In this document: positions 24,710-33,353 of the stretch, piece after piece
Numbering within the stretch: position 1 is the first letter of the stretch
How the letters are laid out: each line of letters opens with the position of its first letter
Assembly: GCA_030145015.1 (NCBI GenBank)
Contig: JAQYWI010000006.1
Location: 2,149 to 66,148 of the forward strand
Length of the DNA stretch: 64,000 nt
Source: Desulfobacterales bacterium
Lineage (GTDB): Bacteria; Desulfobacterota; Desulfobacteria; Desulfobacterales; JAHEIW01
Reading direction: 5' to 3'
Made by a program: the position numbers and the translations under genes
The notes under the pieces: model-generated
Seen by the model: the letters and a program-made list of their open reading frames with translations, nothing else
What the model was told of the DNA's origin: nothing
Database searches by the model: none

Positions 24710-25519
24710 TCATGACACAGGCTTGCGACCCCGGCAGGAAATTAAAGGTGTATACGTAAATCTTCTCAAGTCAGAAAAATAATCAACAAACTCTTTTAAA
24801 AAACCTTCGTACCCATCTTCATACCCTTCGAACCGATAACCTGAATTCTTCGCAGCAATTTCCACTTTCTTTGTAAAGTTGAAATTATCAATCTCTTTTA
24901 ATTCACCGAAAATCAAGTTATGCGGGGCGACCTTCACGTCGATGTTTTGGTAGCCTATATCATAAAGGTATGAATACAATTTTATTCCAGCATACGGATC
25001 GAAATTAAAATTTTCCTCCAATTTCTGCATTACGTTGACTAAAACCGTTTCAAGTCTCTGGGGAAGCCCGAAATGGCGCAAACAGTTACAATCCAAATCA
25101 ATCAGGCACAAAATTCCACCAGGCTTCAGGACTTTGGAAATATTTTTTACGATATCAAAACTTTCTAATCGATAGTACTCGAGAACGAAGCGTACCCATA
25201 TAAAATCGAACATTCCAAGATCCTCTAACGGTTTGCGGATATCTTTGCCTACATATTCAATTCCCATATGGCTATAATGACTTTGGGCATACCCAATTCG
25301 CTGTGGCGCGACATCGATCCCCACTGCTGATCCATCCGGGCCAACCAGTTTTTTGAGGTGAAACGTGGTTTTGCCGACTCCGCACCCCATATCAGCGACA
25401 CGCATACCCGGTTTAATTCCAGCCCAAAGCGCCTGTTTTTCAACCACCGCCCCATCCGTTTTCATATCAAGACGAACCGCTTCGTCTTCGCTCTCCATTA
25501 AATACCCACGCTGCCCCAT
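24710..25519 (-). CDS. Class I SAM-dependent methyltransferase
   Basis: 269 residues. Motif I is VADMGCGVGKTTFHL, the acidic strand-2 residue is in AVGIDVAPQRI and the post-II segment is FDFIWVRFVLEYY. LKPGGILCLIDLD gives motif III, so the SAM-binding fold is complete. The C-terminal 90 residues vary from common ubiquinone/menaquinone enzymes, so the substrate cannot be named. Nothing on the same strand lies nearby; the gap upstream holds a palindromic element. The DNA is AT-richer than the flanks, which may indicate separate origin. Confidence 0.8.
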   Translation of the reverse strand: MGQRGYLMESEDEAVRLDMKTDGAVVEKQALWAGIKPGMRVADMGCGVGKTTFHLKKLVGPDGSAVGIDVAPQRIGYAQSHYSHMGIEYVGKDIRKPLEDLGMFDFIWVRFVLEYYRLESFDIVKNISKVLKPGGILCLIDLDCNCLRHFGLPQRLETVLVNVMQKLEENFNFDPYAGIKLYSYLYDIGYQNIDVKVAPHNLIFGELKEIDNFNFTKKVEIAAKNSGYRFEGYEDGYEGFLKEFVDYFSDLRRFTYTPLISCRGRKPVS

Positions 25520-25803
25520 AATAAAGTGCCCTCAAGAATGTACGATCGTAAGAAGGTATGAATATAAATAATTACAATTATGAGATTAAAATTTATCAGG
25601 ACTAAATAAACTTGAATTTGGCTACCATTCAATTCAGATTTGTAAACTCATTATTTTCAACGAAATTGTTTAAAAAGTCAATAAGTTCTGTGCATGCTGC
25701 AAATATACAAAATATCAAACTTATCCAAAATAGTATTAATGAAACAAGCTCCATATTTTCCTTGCTACCGGCCGTCTTGATTGTTAATTTAGGTCTGTAT
25801 TTG

Positions 25804-25950
25804 CTAGAACCCATCTCAAAATGCGTCTAAGTGCCCAGGGCGGCGTTGCGGATCGACTCAAAATGCTCACATACTACCGTGTATGCTCCGCTTTTGAGCC
25901 GCCCCGCGCCTTGCCCTGAACCCTGATCCACATTTTGAGATGGGTCCTAG
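25804..25950. repeat. ~147 bp palindromic interspersed element, copy 2
   Basis: The ends are near-perfect inverted repeats: CTAGAACCCATCTCAAAATG against CATTTTGAGATGGGTCCTAG (one mismatch). The internal order is identical to copy 1 at 15275-15421. It sits in the leader of the S1-domain gene, 30 bp before its ribosome site. The remaining gap from 25520 to 25803 is AT-rich and has only short open frames without ribosome sites. Confidence 0.92.
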
Positions 25951-25989
25951 TAAAAATAAGAGACCTCATTTTTTACAAGGAGTTACTTC

Positions 25990-27438
25990 ATGACAGACGA
26001 TGAAATGGGCGCAAATCCTGAAACAGATTTTGCCACACTTTTGAATTCCTATAGTCCCGCCGGCACAACCGATTTACAGATTGGCAACAAGGTTCGGGGA
26101 AAAATAATTTCCATCAGCCATGACACCATCTTTGTGGATATCGGCAACAAAATTGACGGGGTCGTTGAAAGAACGGAACTGCTGGACGAAAACAAGCAGA
26201 TGAATTTCAAAGAAGGCGATGTTGTTGAATTATATGTCGTTACACTTAAGGAAGATGAAATCGGACTTTCAAAAGCCCTTTCGGGCATCGGTAGTTTTAC
26301 GCTGCTAAAAGAGGCTTACGAAGACGCAGTCCCTGTAGAGGGCAAGATCATAGAAACATGCAAGGGCGGATTGCGCGCTGAAGTTATGGGTAGAAAGGCA
26401 TTTTGTCCGGCAAGTCAGATCGATATAAATTTCGTGGAAAATTTGGAAGATTATGTGGGTCAAACGTACCAATTTTTGATCCGTCAGGTTGACGCCCGCG
26501 ATAAAAACGTGGTGATCTCACGGCGTGCCCTATTGAGCCAGAAACTGGAAAAGTCTAAAAAGCAATTTTATGCCGGGTTGCAGATCGACAGCATGATGGA
26601 CGGGCGGGTCACCAAGCTAATGCCTTATGGCGTTTTTGTTGAAATCCACCCTGGCGTTGACGGTCTGGTGCATGTTTCCGAGCTCAGCTGGTCCCGGGTG
26701 GAGGATCCGCAAACAGCCGTTTCTGTCGGTGACCCGGTGCGGGTCAAGGTGATTGAAATTGAGAAGCGTGACGCTTCCGATGAGATTAAAATTTCGCTTT
26801 CCATTAAACAGGTAACCGATGACCCGTGGCTGAGTACGGGCGATCGATTTAAGATCGGTGATAAAATCAAAGGAACCGTCACACGCTGTGCGAAGTTCGG
26901 TGCCTTTGTCGAGATTGCCCCCGGGGTTGAAGGTCTAGTTCACATCAGTGAAATGAGTTACCAAAAACGGATATTGAAACCGGAAGAAATCGTAACCCCC
27001 GGCGAAAACGTATTTGTTCTGGTAAAGGAAGTGGATCTTTCGAATCGGCGGATCTCTTTAAGTATCCGAGATGCCGAAGGGGACCCCTGGATCGAGGTGC
27101 CGCAAAACTATACCGTGGGTCAAACGCTCAAAGGCGTTATCGAAAAGAAGGAAAAATTTGGTTACTTTGTCACCCTTGCCCCCGGTATCACCGGTCTGCT
27201 TCCAAAATCCAAGATCAGCCAATCACCTCAATCACACATCATCGATAAACTCAAAGAGGGCAGCTCCATTCCAGTGGTCATTGCAGAAATCTCAGCTAAC
27301 GATCGCAAAATGACCCTAGCGCCGGGGACATCAGGGGGTGAACAGGATTGGCAACAATTTATAAAAAAAGATCCATCATTGCTGGGCTCTTTGGGAGAGA
27401 AACTGCAACAGGCCCTGGCAACTAAAAAGCAGAAATAG
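25990..27438 (+). CDS. rpsA: S1-domain RNA-binding protein, ribosomal protein S1-like
   Basis: 482 residues with about five S1 repeats, near 23-95, 110-182, 194-273, 286-365 and 374-445. The third and fourth are the most canonical (GYGVFVEI-type strands: LMPYGVFVEIHPGVDGLVHVSE, split by KFGAFVEIAPGVEGLVHISE). Ordinary S1 of proteobacteria is ~550 residues with six repeats, so this is a shortened or second S1-like protein that may act in translation initiation or RNA decay. ACAAGGAGTTACTTC before ATG is a strong ribosome site. It is 39 bp before the AsmA-type gene, perhaps sharing its message. Confidence 0.8.
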   Translation: MTDDEMGANPETDFATLLNSYSPAGTTDLQIGNKVRGKIISISHDTIFVDIGNKIDGVVERTELLDENKQMNFKEGDVVELYVVTLKEDEIGLSKALSGIGSFTLLKEAYEDAVPVEGKIIETCKGGLRAEVMGRKAFCPASQIDINFVENLEDYVGQTYQFLIRQVDARDKNVVISRRALLSQKLEKSKKQFYAGLQIDSMMDGRVTKLMPYGVFVEIHPGVDGLVHVSELSWSRVEDPQTAVSVGDPVRVKVIEIEKRDASDEIKISLSIKQVTDDPWLSTGDRFKIGDKIKGTVTRCAKFGAFVEIAPGVEGLVHISEMSYQKRILKPEEIVTPGENVFVLVKEVDLSNRRISLSIRDAEGDPWIEVPQNYTVGQTLKGVIEKKEKFGYFVTLAPGITGLLPKSKISQSPQSHIIDKLKEGSSIPVVIAEISANDRKMTLAPGTSGGEQDWQQFIKKDPSLLGSLGEKLQQALATKKQK

Positions 27439-27477
27439 CTAAAATAATAATCCGATTCCCTCGGAAAAAGGAGGTAA

Positions 27478-29460
27478 ATGATGAATAAAGCCATCAAGTG
27501 GGGATTAATTGTTTGTGCCGGCCTGGTGGTGCTTGTCATCGCCGTATTGTTGATTGCTCCGGCGTTCATTGACATCCGCGACTACAAGCCTGAATTGGAG
27601 AAAAAAGTAGCCGACGCCACCGGTCGTCCCTTTTCGGTTGGCGACGACCTGAGCCTATCCCTTTTCCCATGGGCCGGTATTTCCTTTTCTGACCTACGGT
27701 TAGGGAATACGCCCGCATTTTCGGAAAAAGAGCTCGTCACGGTCAAATCATTTGAAGTCAGAGTAAAACTGCTGCCCCTTATTTCCAAAGATATTCAAGT
27801 CAAGCGGTTTATTCTAAACGAACCTAAGATAACATTGGTGAAAAACAAAAACGGGCAGGTTAACTGGGCCCAGCCGGATGATACGAAAGACAAGGCGCCA
27901 GCTGACAAGACCAAAAAAGAATCTGAAGCGGGAGCTGCAGAAGCCGGGCTACCGATTAAGGACTTAACAATTGGGGAATTTTCAATCAAGAATGGATCGG
28001 TTATCTGGATCGACCATACCGCCGATACCCGCAAAGAAATCACCGCGGTTGACTTAAGATTAGAAGACGTTTCCCTGGAGCGTCCGATCAAACTTTCATT
28101 TTCGGCAATGCTGGATAATCAGCCGCTATCCGTTGATGGGACCGTCGGACCGGTCGGCAAGGATTTTAAGCAAGCAACGATTCCATTGGACCTTGACGTC
28201 AAGGCCCTCAAACAGCTGATCCTGAAGCTCAATGGTAACGTCAAGAACCCCGCTTCAAAACCGGGCATCGATATGGCGGTCGAAATCAAGGCATTTTCTC
28301 CACGAAAATTAATGGCAGCGTTGGACCAGAAGTTTCCCGTCGCCACTTCCGACCCCAAGGCCCTGGATCGTATGGCGCTCAAAGCAAATCTCAAAGGAGA
28401 TGCATCGAAAGTCGCCGTAACGAATGGCGTTCTCAATCTGGATGAATCGACGTTAAATTTTTCGCTGAACGCCTCTGATTTTTCAAAGCCCAACCTGGCG
28501 TTCGATCTGAATCTGGACCAGATCAATCTAGACCGCTATTTGCCGCCCAAATCAGCGCAACAGCCCGCATCGGCTGAAAAAACGACCCCAAAGAAAGCCA
28601 CCGATTATAAACCCTTGCGAAAACTGATTTTGAACGGCCGCATTAAGATTGGTCAACTTGTTGCCAAGAAGGCCAAAATCAGCGATCTGCTCGTTCAGAT
28701 CAATGCCCAAAATGGTATTGTCAACCTTGACCCATTGAAACTGGCGATGTATCAGGGCAACGTATCCGGCAATGGCAATCTCAATGTGCAAACCGACACG
28801 CCCAAAAGCAGTGTGAATCTTAAGGTAGAGAGCATTCAGGTCGGCCCGCTGCTCAGGGATGTTCTGGAAAAAGACGTATTGGAAGGTATTACCCAGGCCC
28901 AGCTCAAGCTGGCCATGTCCGGCGATAGTGCGGACATGATAAAGCAAACCTTAAACGGGGACGGCCAGCTGCAATTTAACGACGGCGCCATCATCGGCAT
29001 CGATCTGGCCGGAATGATTCGCAATGTCAAAGCCGCCTTTGGTCTGGAACAAAAGCCTGCCCAGCGGCCGCGAACCGACTTTGCAGAACTCAGTGCGCCC
29101 TTCACCATTCAAAATGGGGTTGTCAACACACCGCAAACGAGCTTAAAATCACCGCTGATCCGGGTCATCGCAGCCGGAAACGCCAATCTGGTCAAAGAAA
29201 CTCTGGACTTTCGGGTGGAACCCAAGGTGGTCGGCACCATCAAAGGACAGGGCGATGACAACCAACGTTCGGGGCTGATGGTTCCGGTGCTGGTATCCGG
29301 AACTTTTGCAAAACCTCAGTTTCGACCGGATCTTGCAGGTGTTGCTAAAAAGCAGTTGCAGGATGTGCTGCAGGGAACCGAAAAACCCGCAGAGCTGCTG
29401 GACAAAAAAAAGCTAGAGGAGAAAGGCAAGGGGATCCTGAAAGGAATCCTCGGTCAATGA
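27478..29460 (+). CDS. AsmA-family envelope protein
   Basis: 660 residues. One N-terminal membrane anchor (LIVCAGLVVLVIAVLLIAPA) is followed by the AsmA N-domain pattern DIRDYKPELEKKVADATGR, with the typical FPWAGISFSDLRLGN. The C-terminal AsmA_2-like section around residues 430-600 includes GDGQLQFNDGAIIGIDLA. AsmA-type proteins are periplasmic beta-bridge proteins that affect phospholipid movement and outer-membrane assembly. Two ATGs are adjacent (27478, 27481) behind AAAAAGGAGGTAA. It overlaps the next lipoprotein gene by 4 bp (ATGA), so the two are translationally coupled. Confidence 0.9.
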   Translation: MMNKAIKWGLIVCAGLVVLVIAVLLIAPAFIDIRDYKPELEKKVADATGRPFSVGDDLSLSLFPWAGISFSDLRLGNTPAFSEKELVTVKSFEVRVKLLPLISKDIQVKRFILNEPKITLVKNKNGQVNWAQPDDTKDKAPADKTKKESEAGAAEAGLPIKDLTIGEFSIKNGSVIWIDHTADTRKEITAVDLRLEDVSLERPIKLSFSAMLDNQPLSVDGTVGPVGKDFKQATIPLDLDVKALKQLILKLNGNVKNPASKPGIDMAVEIKAFSPRKLMAALDQKFPVATSDPKALDRMALKANLKGDASKVAVTNGVLNLDESTLNFSLNASDFSKPNLAFDLNLDQINLDRYLPPKSAQQPASAEKTTPKKATDYKPLRKLILNGRIKIGQLVAKKAKISDLLVQINAQNGIVNLDPLKLAMYQGNVSGNGNLNVQTDTPKSSVNLKVESIQVGPLLRDVLEKDVLEGITQAQLKLAMSGDSADMIKQTLNGDGQLQFNDGAIIGIDLAGMIRNVKAAFGLEQKPAQRPRTDFAELSAPFTIQNGVVNTPQTSLKSPLIRVIAAGNANLVKETLDFRVEPKVVGTIKGQGDDNQRSGLMVPVLVSGTFAKPQFRPDLAGVAKKQLQDVLQGTEKPAELLDKKKLEEKGKGILKGILGQ

Positions 29461-29966
29461 TGCAGACTTTCAAATTACAAAAAGGCATCATCGTAACCGT
29501 CTTTTTTTTAGTCTACATTTTCGGCTGTGCCGGGATGGGGCAGCGATTGGAGCCACCGCGGGTCAAGCTGGCCAATATTCGCCTGGAGGCGTTTAACGTC
29601 CTTGAAACCGTCTTTGATGTTCAGTTGCGGGTGTTTAACACCAATGAGGCTGCCCTGCAGATCAGGGGCGTCGAGAGTGAACTTAGCATTAACGGCAAAG
29701 CATTTGCCATCGGTGTTTCGGAATCCGATGTTGATGTTCCCGCCTATGGCACCGCGCTTGTGCCGCTGCGGGTGTATTCATCGGTATTTGACATCATAAA
29801 AAGCGCCGCCGGCTTACACAACCAGGAAGAGTTGCGTTATCATATCAAAGGCAAATTGCGCCTGGGGGCAAATACCTTTCCCCGGGTGCTGCCCTTTGAG
29901 TCTGAGGGCAACATTTCCCTGCCGGACATACCTGAATTAAAGGAGCGCCGTCCGCCTTCCGATTAA
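29457..29966 (+). CDS. LEA14-like lipoprotein
   Basis: 169 residues. The signal peptide ends in a lipobox, YIFGC (C~24). The mature part is one LEA type 2 (WHy) beta-sandwich: PRVKLANIRLEAFNVLETVF, then VQLRVFNTNEAALQIRGVE and VPLRVYSSVFD. Such domains bind hydrophobic ligands or partners. The 4 bp overlap with the AsmA-type gene suggests a two-protein envelope module; in several deltaproteobacteria similar lipoproteins accompany bridge-like lipid carriers, though I state that from memory only. The 273 bp gap afterwards contains no gene. Confidence 0.85.
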   Translation: MMQTFKLQKGIIVTVFFLVYIFGCAGMGQRLEPPRVKLANIRLEAFNVLETVFDVQLRVFNTNEAALQIRGVESELSINGKAFAIGVSESDVDVPAYGTALVPLRVYSSVFDIIKSAAGLHNQEELRYHIKGKLRLGANTFPRVLPFESEGNISLPDIPELKERRPPSD

Positions 29967-30239
29967 TTGCAGTCGCAAGAACTGTTGGCGCTAGATCCAT
30001 ACTTAGATTAAATCCGCGCCCCGCATCGAACCATACCTGAAAATTATTCAGCCCCCAGAAGACGCGGACGTTGCTTTCCCCGCTACGACAATTGTCAACT
30101 GGTCTGGGTTGCCAATTTTTTATGCAACAGGTTATACTAAATTAAACACGCTCTTATTCAATCGACTGAAGACTTCAATCTATTAGCAGAAAGCAAGGGA
30201 AAACGCGATCCGTCCTGCTTTATTTGATAAAAGGAGACC

Positions 30240-31892
30240 ATGGCTGCCAAGCAACCTGCCCACGCCGAAAACACCCTGATAATTCACCGGCTCTGGATCT
30301 GGTTTACCCGAGATTTTTTAGGCATCGTCCGTGAAATGCGCTGGAGTTATTTGCCGCCACTGATGGTGTATCTGGCAGCCGGCGTTTCCGGATTTACCGG
30401 TATCATCGAATCTTTCTTTGTCAAAGAGCAACTGGGATTATCGGCCGCATTTTTGGCGGGCCTCGCCTTCTGGGCCGGTTTGCCGTGGGCCTTAAAGATG
30501 CCGCTGGGACATCTGGTCGATCTGTTCTGGCGCCGTAAAGCCGCTTTTGTCTATTTAGGGGCAACGCTGATGGCGCTCAGTTTGCTGATCATGGTGGGAC
30601 TGACCGGACATGCCCAGTGGATGGCAACTTTTTTACCGGTTGATATCTGGTACGTTATTTCGGTGCTGCTATCCCCGGTGGGTTTTGTTCTGCAGGACGT
30701 GGTAGCGGACGCCATGACCGTCGAAGCCGTGCCCACTATCGATGAGGACGGTTCTCCCATTGAAGATATAACCTTGCAGCGCATGCATGTCACCATGCAG
30801 ACCCTGGGGCGTATTGCGATAATCGGCGGCAGTGCTCTGGTGGCCGGACTGGGCGGCTGGCTGGCGAAAATACTCTCCTACGAGGTCATGTATTGGTGGT
30901 CTCTGGTCATCCCGCTCATCTCTGTTTTGGGTGTTACCCTGGGCAGCTTGACAACCCGGAGTCGCCGTCAGCAACTGCGGCAGGAAGGCTTTTCGCCAGA
31001 GGAAATCGATAAAATGCTGCAGGCGCATGACACGCGCACCTCTCCCAACTGGTATATTTTGGGCGGCAGCGGGATATTTGTGATCATGACGTTGCTGCTG
31101 GGGCTCTCCGATCTGCAATTAAAAAAGGAAATCATCATCGCGGGATCCCTGGGCATCATCGCATATCTCATACACCAGCTGGTCCAGGACATGCCCCCCA
31201 TCAAGCGTCGCGAAATCATCGGCATTGCCGTTATCATTTTTGTCTTCCGGGCCATACCTTCATTCGGCCCCGGGGCCAGTTGGTGGCAAATCGACGTATT
31301 GGGCTTTGATGAGGCTTTTTTCGGCACCTTGCGTCAGATTGCCTCTCTGCTGGCCATCGCCGGCATGTTTGCCCTGCGCAGCTGGATGGGCCGTCATCCC
31401 GTACCTTATCTGGTGGTATTTTTATCGGTCTACAATACCATTATGATTCTGCCGTTCATCGGCATGTACTTTGGTTTGCATGTTTGGACCGAGGTCCATT
31501 TTGGCTTTGGCGCCCGCACCATCGCCATCATCGATACCATGGCAGATTCGCCGCTGGGTCAGGTGGCCATGATTCCCATGCTGGCGTGGATCGCAAAGGA
31601 GGCGCCCCGCGACCAAAAAGCCACCTATTTTGCGGTCATGGCAGCCTTTACCAATCTGGCACTTTCCGCCAGCAGCCTGGGCACCAATTATTTAAACAAA
31701 ATTTTTACGATCGCGCGGGGTCAGTACGGCGAACTGGGGATATTGATGATAACCGTCACCGCTATGGGTCTTGTCTTTCCAATTATAACCGTATTCATAT
31801 TCAACAATCCGTTCCGCCGGCAAATAACGCCGAAGGGCGCACCCATTGAAATTGAAACCGAATCGATTAACCCAAATCCTCAAAGCCATTAA
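30240..31892 (+). CDS. MFS transporter, BT1/AmpG-like
   Basis: 550 residues with about 12 hydrophobic segments. The N-terminal FFVKEQLGLSAAFLAGLAFWAGLPW and the following LKMPLGHLVDLFWRRK loop match the BT1/folate-biopterin and AmpG-like carriers. DVVADAMTVE is a signature region within membrane segment 4-5. A charged cytoplasmic loop (SRRQQLRQEGFSPEEIDKML) divides the halves. The substrate is not predictable from sequence. AAAAGGAGACC precedes ATG. It stands alone; the 207 bp to the next gene hold only a proline/arginine-rich chance frame. Confidence 0.82.
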   Translation: MAAKQPAHAENTLIIHRLWIWFTRDFLGIVREMRWSYLPPLMVYLAAGVSGFTGIIESFFVKEQLGLSAAFLAGLAFWAGLPWALKMPLGHLVDLFWRRKAAFVYLGATLMALSLLIMVGLTGHAQWMATFLPVDIWYVISVLLSPVGFVLQDVVADAMTVEAVPTIDEDGSPIEDITLQRMHVTMQTLGRIAIIGGSALVAGLGGWLAKILSYEVMYWWSLVIPLISVLGVTLGSLTTRSRRQQLRQEGFSPEEIDKMLQAHDTRTSPNWYILGGSGIFVIMTLLLGLSDLQLKKEIIIAGSLGIIAYLIHQLVQDMPPIKRREIIGIAVIIFVFRAIPSFGPGASWWQIDVLGFDEAFFGTLRQIASLLAIAGMFALRSWMGRHPVPYLVVFLSVYNTIMILPFIGMYFGLHVWTEVHFGFGARTIAIIDTMADSPLGQVAMIPMLAWIAKEAPRDQKATYFAVMAAFTNLALSASSLGTNYLNKIFTIARGQYGELGILMITVTAMGLVFPIITVFIFNNPFRRQITPKGAPIEIETESINPNPQSH

Positions 31893-32099
31893 CCAAAAAC
31901 ACAACCGGCAGACGCCTCCCGGTCAAGACCGACCGAGCCCGAAACGCCGAAGACCTGCACAACCAAAGCGGCCCAAAATTAATCCAATTTTTATTTGCTT
32001 AATTTCCCTTCCGAATGTTAAGTTCTTTCGTACGATCGAATAGTATATCTCTTAAGCGATTACCCATGTGAAATTTGGATAGTCTTTTGAGGCCGATAT

Positions 32100-33125
32100 A
32101 TGAAACTTGGAATCATTGGCCTGCCGCGTTCCGGCAAATCTACCCTATTCGATGCCTTAACTAAAAATAGGGTCGGCACGGAACATAAGGGCGAGGACCG
32201 TATTGCGGTCATCCGGGTTCCGGATGACCGCGTTGACGCACTCAGCCAAATGTACCAACCCAAGAAAACCACCTATGCCCAGGTGGAATATTTCCTGCCC
32301 GGCTATAAAAAAGATAACCTCAAAGACCAAAGTATCTGGGCCTCAGCAAGGAATTGTGACGCGCTGCTGCATGTCGTTCGCAACCATGCGACTTACGGCT
32401 TTGAAAAACAGTCCCCTTCTGAAGATTTTGTCAGACTCGATCAGGAGTTCATTCTGTCTGATCTGGTTGTTGCCGAAAAACGCCTGGAGCGTATCGAGCT
32501 GGATCGCCAACGGGGCAACAAGATCGATAACGAAGAACTAGCTCTGTTGGCTGAATGCCGCCAAACGCTCGAAAACGAAATTCCGCTAAGGAAAAGGTCG
32601 GACCTTGCAGCGGCTCACAAACTCAGAGGATTTACGTTTTTAAGCGCCAAGCCCGTCCTGGTTCTGTTTAACAACGAAGACGATGATGACGGCCTGCCGG
32701 ATGCCAAAGATGTTACCTCCACGGAAGCCTGCCTGGTGGTGCGAGGCAAGTTGGAACAGGAACTCGCACAAATGCCTCCCGAGGAAGCTGCTGAATTTCT
32801 AGCTGAATTTGACATCCCGGCATCCGCCATGGATCGCGTCATCCAACAATCCTATACGCTTTTAGAGTTTATATCTTTTTTTACCGTAATCAGTAACGAA
32901 GTCAGAGCGTGGACCATAAAAAGGGCAACCCCGGCCCTGGAGGCTGCAGATGTCATTCATTCCGACATGAAAAAAGGGTTTATCCGGGCCGAGGTGACTT
33001 CTTTTCAAGACTTGATGGATGCAGGCTGTTATGCCGAAGCCAAAAAGCGGGGAATCGTGAGATTGGAAGGTAAAACTTACCAGGTGCAGGATGGCGATGT
33101 TATTCAATTCCGCTTTAACGTCTAG
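32100..33125 (+). CDS. YchF/Obg-like P-loop NTPase with TGS domain
   Basis: 341 residues. P-loop GLPRSGKSTLFDAL at 7-20 resembles YchF (GxPNxGKSTLF) with N replaced by R. The specificity loop is VLVLFNNED rather than the YchF NxxE; the helical insert is at ~120-180 and a C-terminal TGS/DUF933 ends GKTYQVQDGDVIQFRFNV. YchF proper is ATP-specific and ~363 residues, so this is a divergent paralogue; nucleotide preference is unknown. It probably associates with ribosomes. A repeat of the GAGCTAAAATG type follows. Confidence 0.8.
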   Translation: MKLGIIGLPRSGKSTLFDALTKNRVGTEHKGEDRIAVIRVPDDRVDALSQMYQPKKTTYAQVEYFLPGYKKDNLKDQSIWASARNCDALLHVVRNHATYGFEKQSPSEDFVRLDQEFILSDLVVAEKRLERIELDRQRGNKIDNEELALLAECRQTLENEIPLRKRSDLAAAHKLRGFTFLSAKPVLVLFNNEDDDDGLPDAKDVTSTEACLVVRGKLEQELAQMPPEEAAEFLAEFDIPASAMDRVIQQSYTLLEFISFFTVISNEVRAWTIKRATPALEAADVIHSDMKKGFIRAEVTSFQDLMDAGCYAEAKKRGIVRLEGKTYQVQDGDVIQFRFNV

Positions 33126-33159
33126 CAGCCAAGGGCGGTATTCTATTCCATTTCAAAAT

Positions 33160-33290
33160 GCTCAAAAGACAAATGAGCTAAAATTAAAAATGAGCTAAAA
33201 TGCCTAAAGTTATAGTGTCGCTCGCGCTCCGTCTTTTTAAAATGATAGAATTCCTCAACTTTAGGCATTTTAGCTCATTTTAGACAAGGC
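33160..33290. repeat. Palindromic repeat (TGAGCTAAAATGCCTAAAG family), best copy
   Basis: A 22 bp perfect inverted repeat: 33190-33211 against 33257-33278 (core GCTAAAATGCCTAAAG). The loop holds GTGTCGCTCGCGCTCCGTC, the complement of the word found between hgcA and hgcB. The left flank (AAGGGCGG, TCAAAATGCTC) resembles part of the 147 bp element, suggesting a hybrid. Confidence 0.85.
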
Positions 33291-33353
33291 ATTTTTTATG
33301 AAGTGATTAAAGAATTTGCATCCACCTTCGATTAAATTAATAAGGAGTTAGAT

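Noticed and set aside
25612..25830. 72-codon frame starting TTG in the gap before the S1-domain gene
   Set aside because: It has no ribosome site, runs into the palindromic element at 25804 and is matched by an equally plausible frame on the other strand; probably chance in AT-rich DNA.
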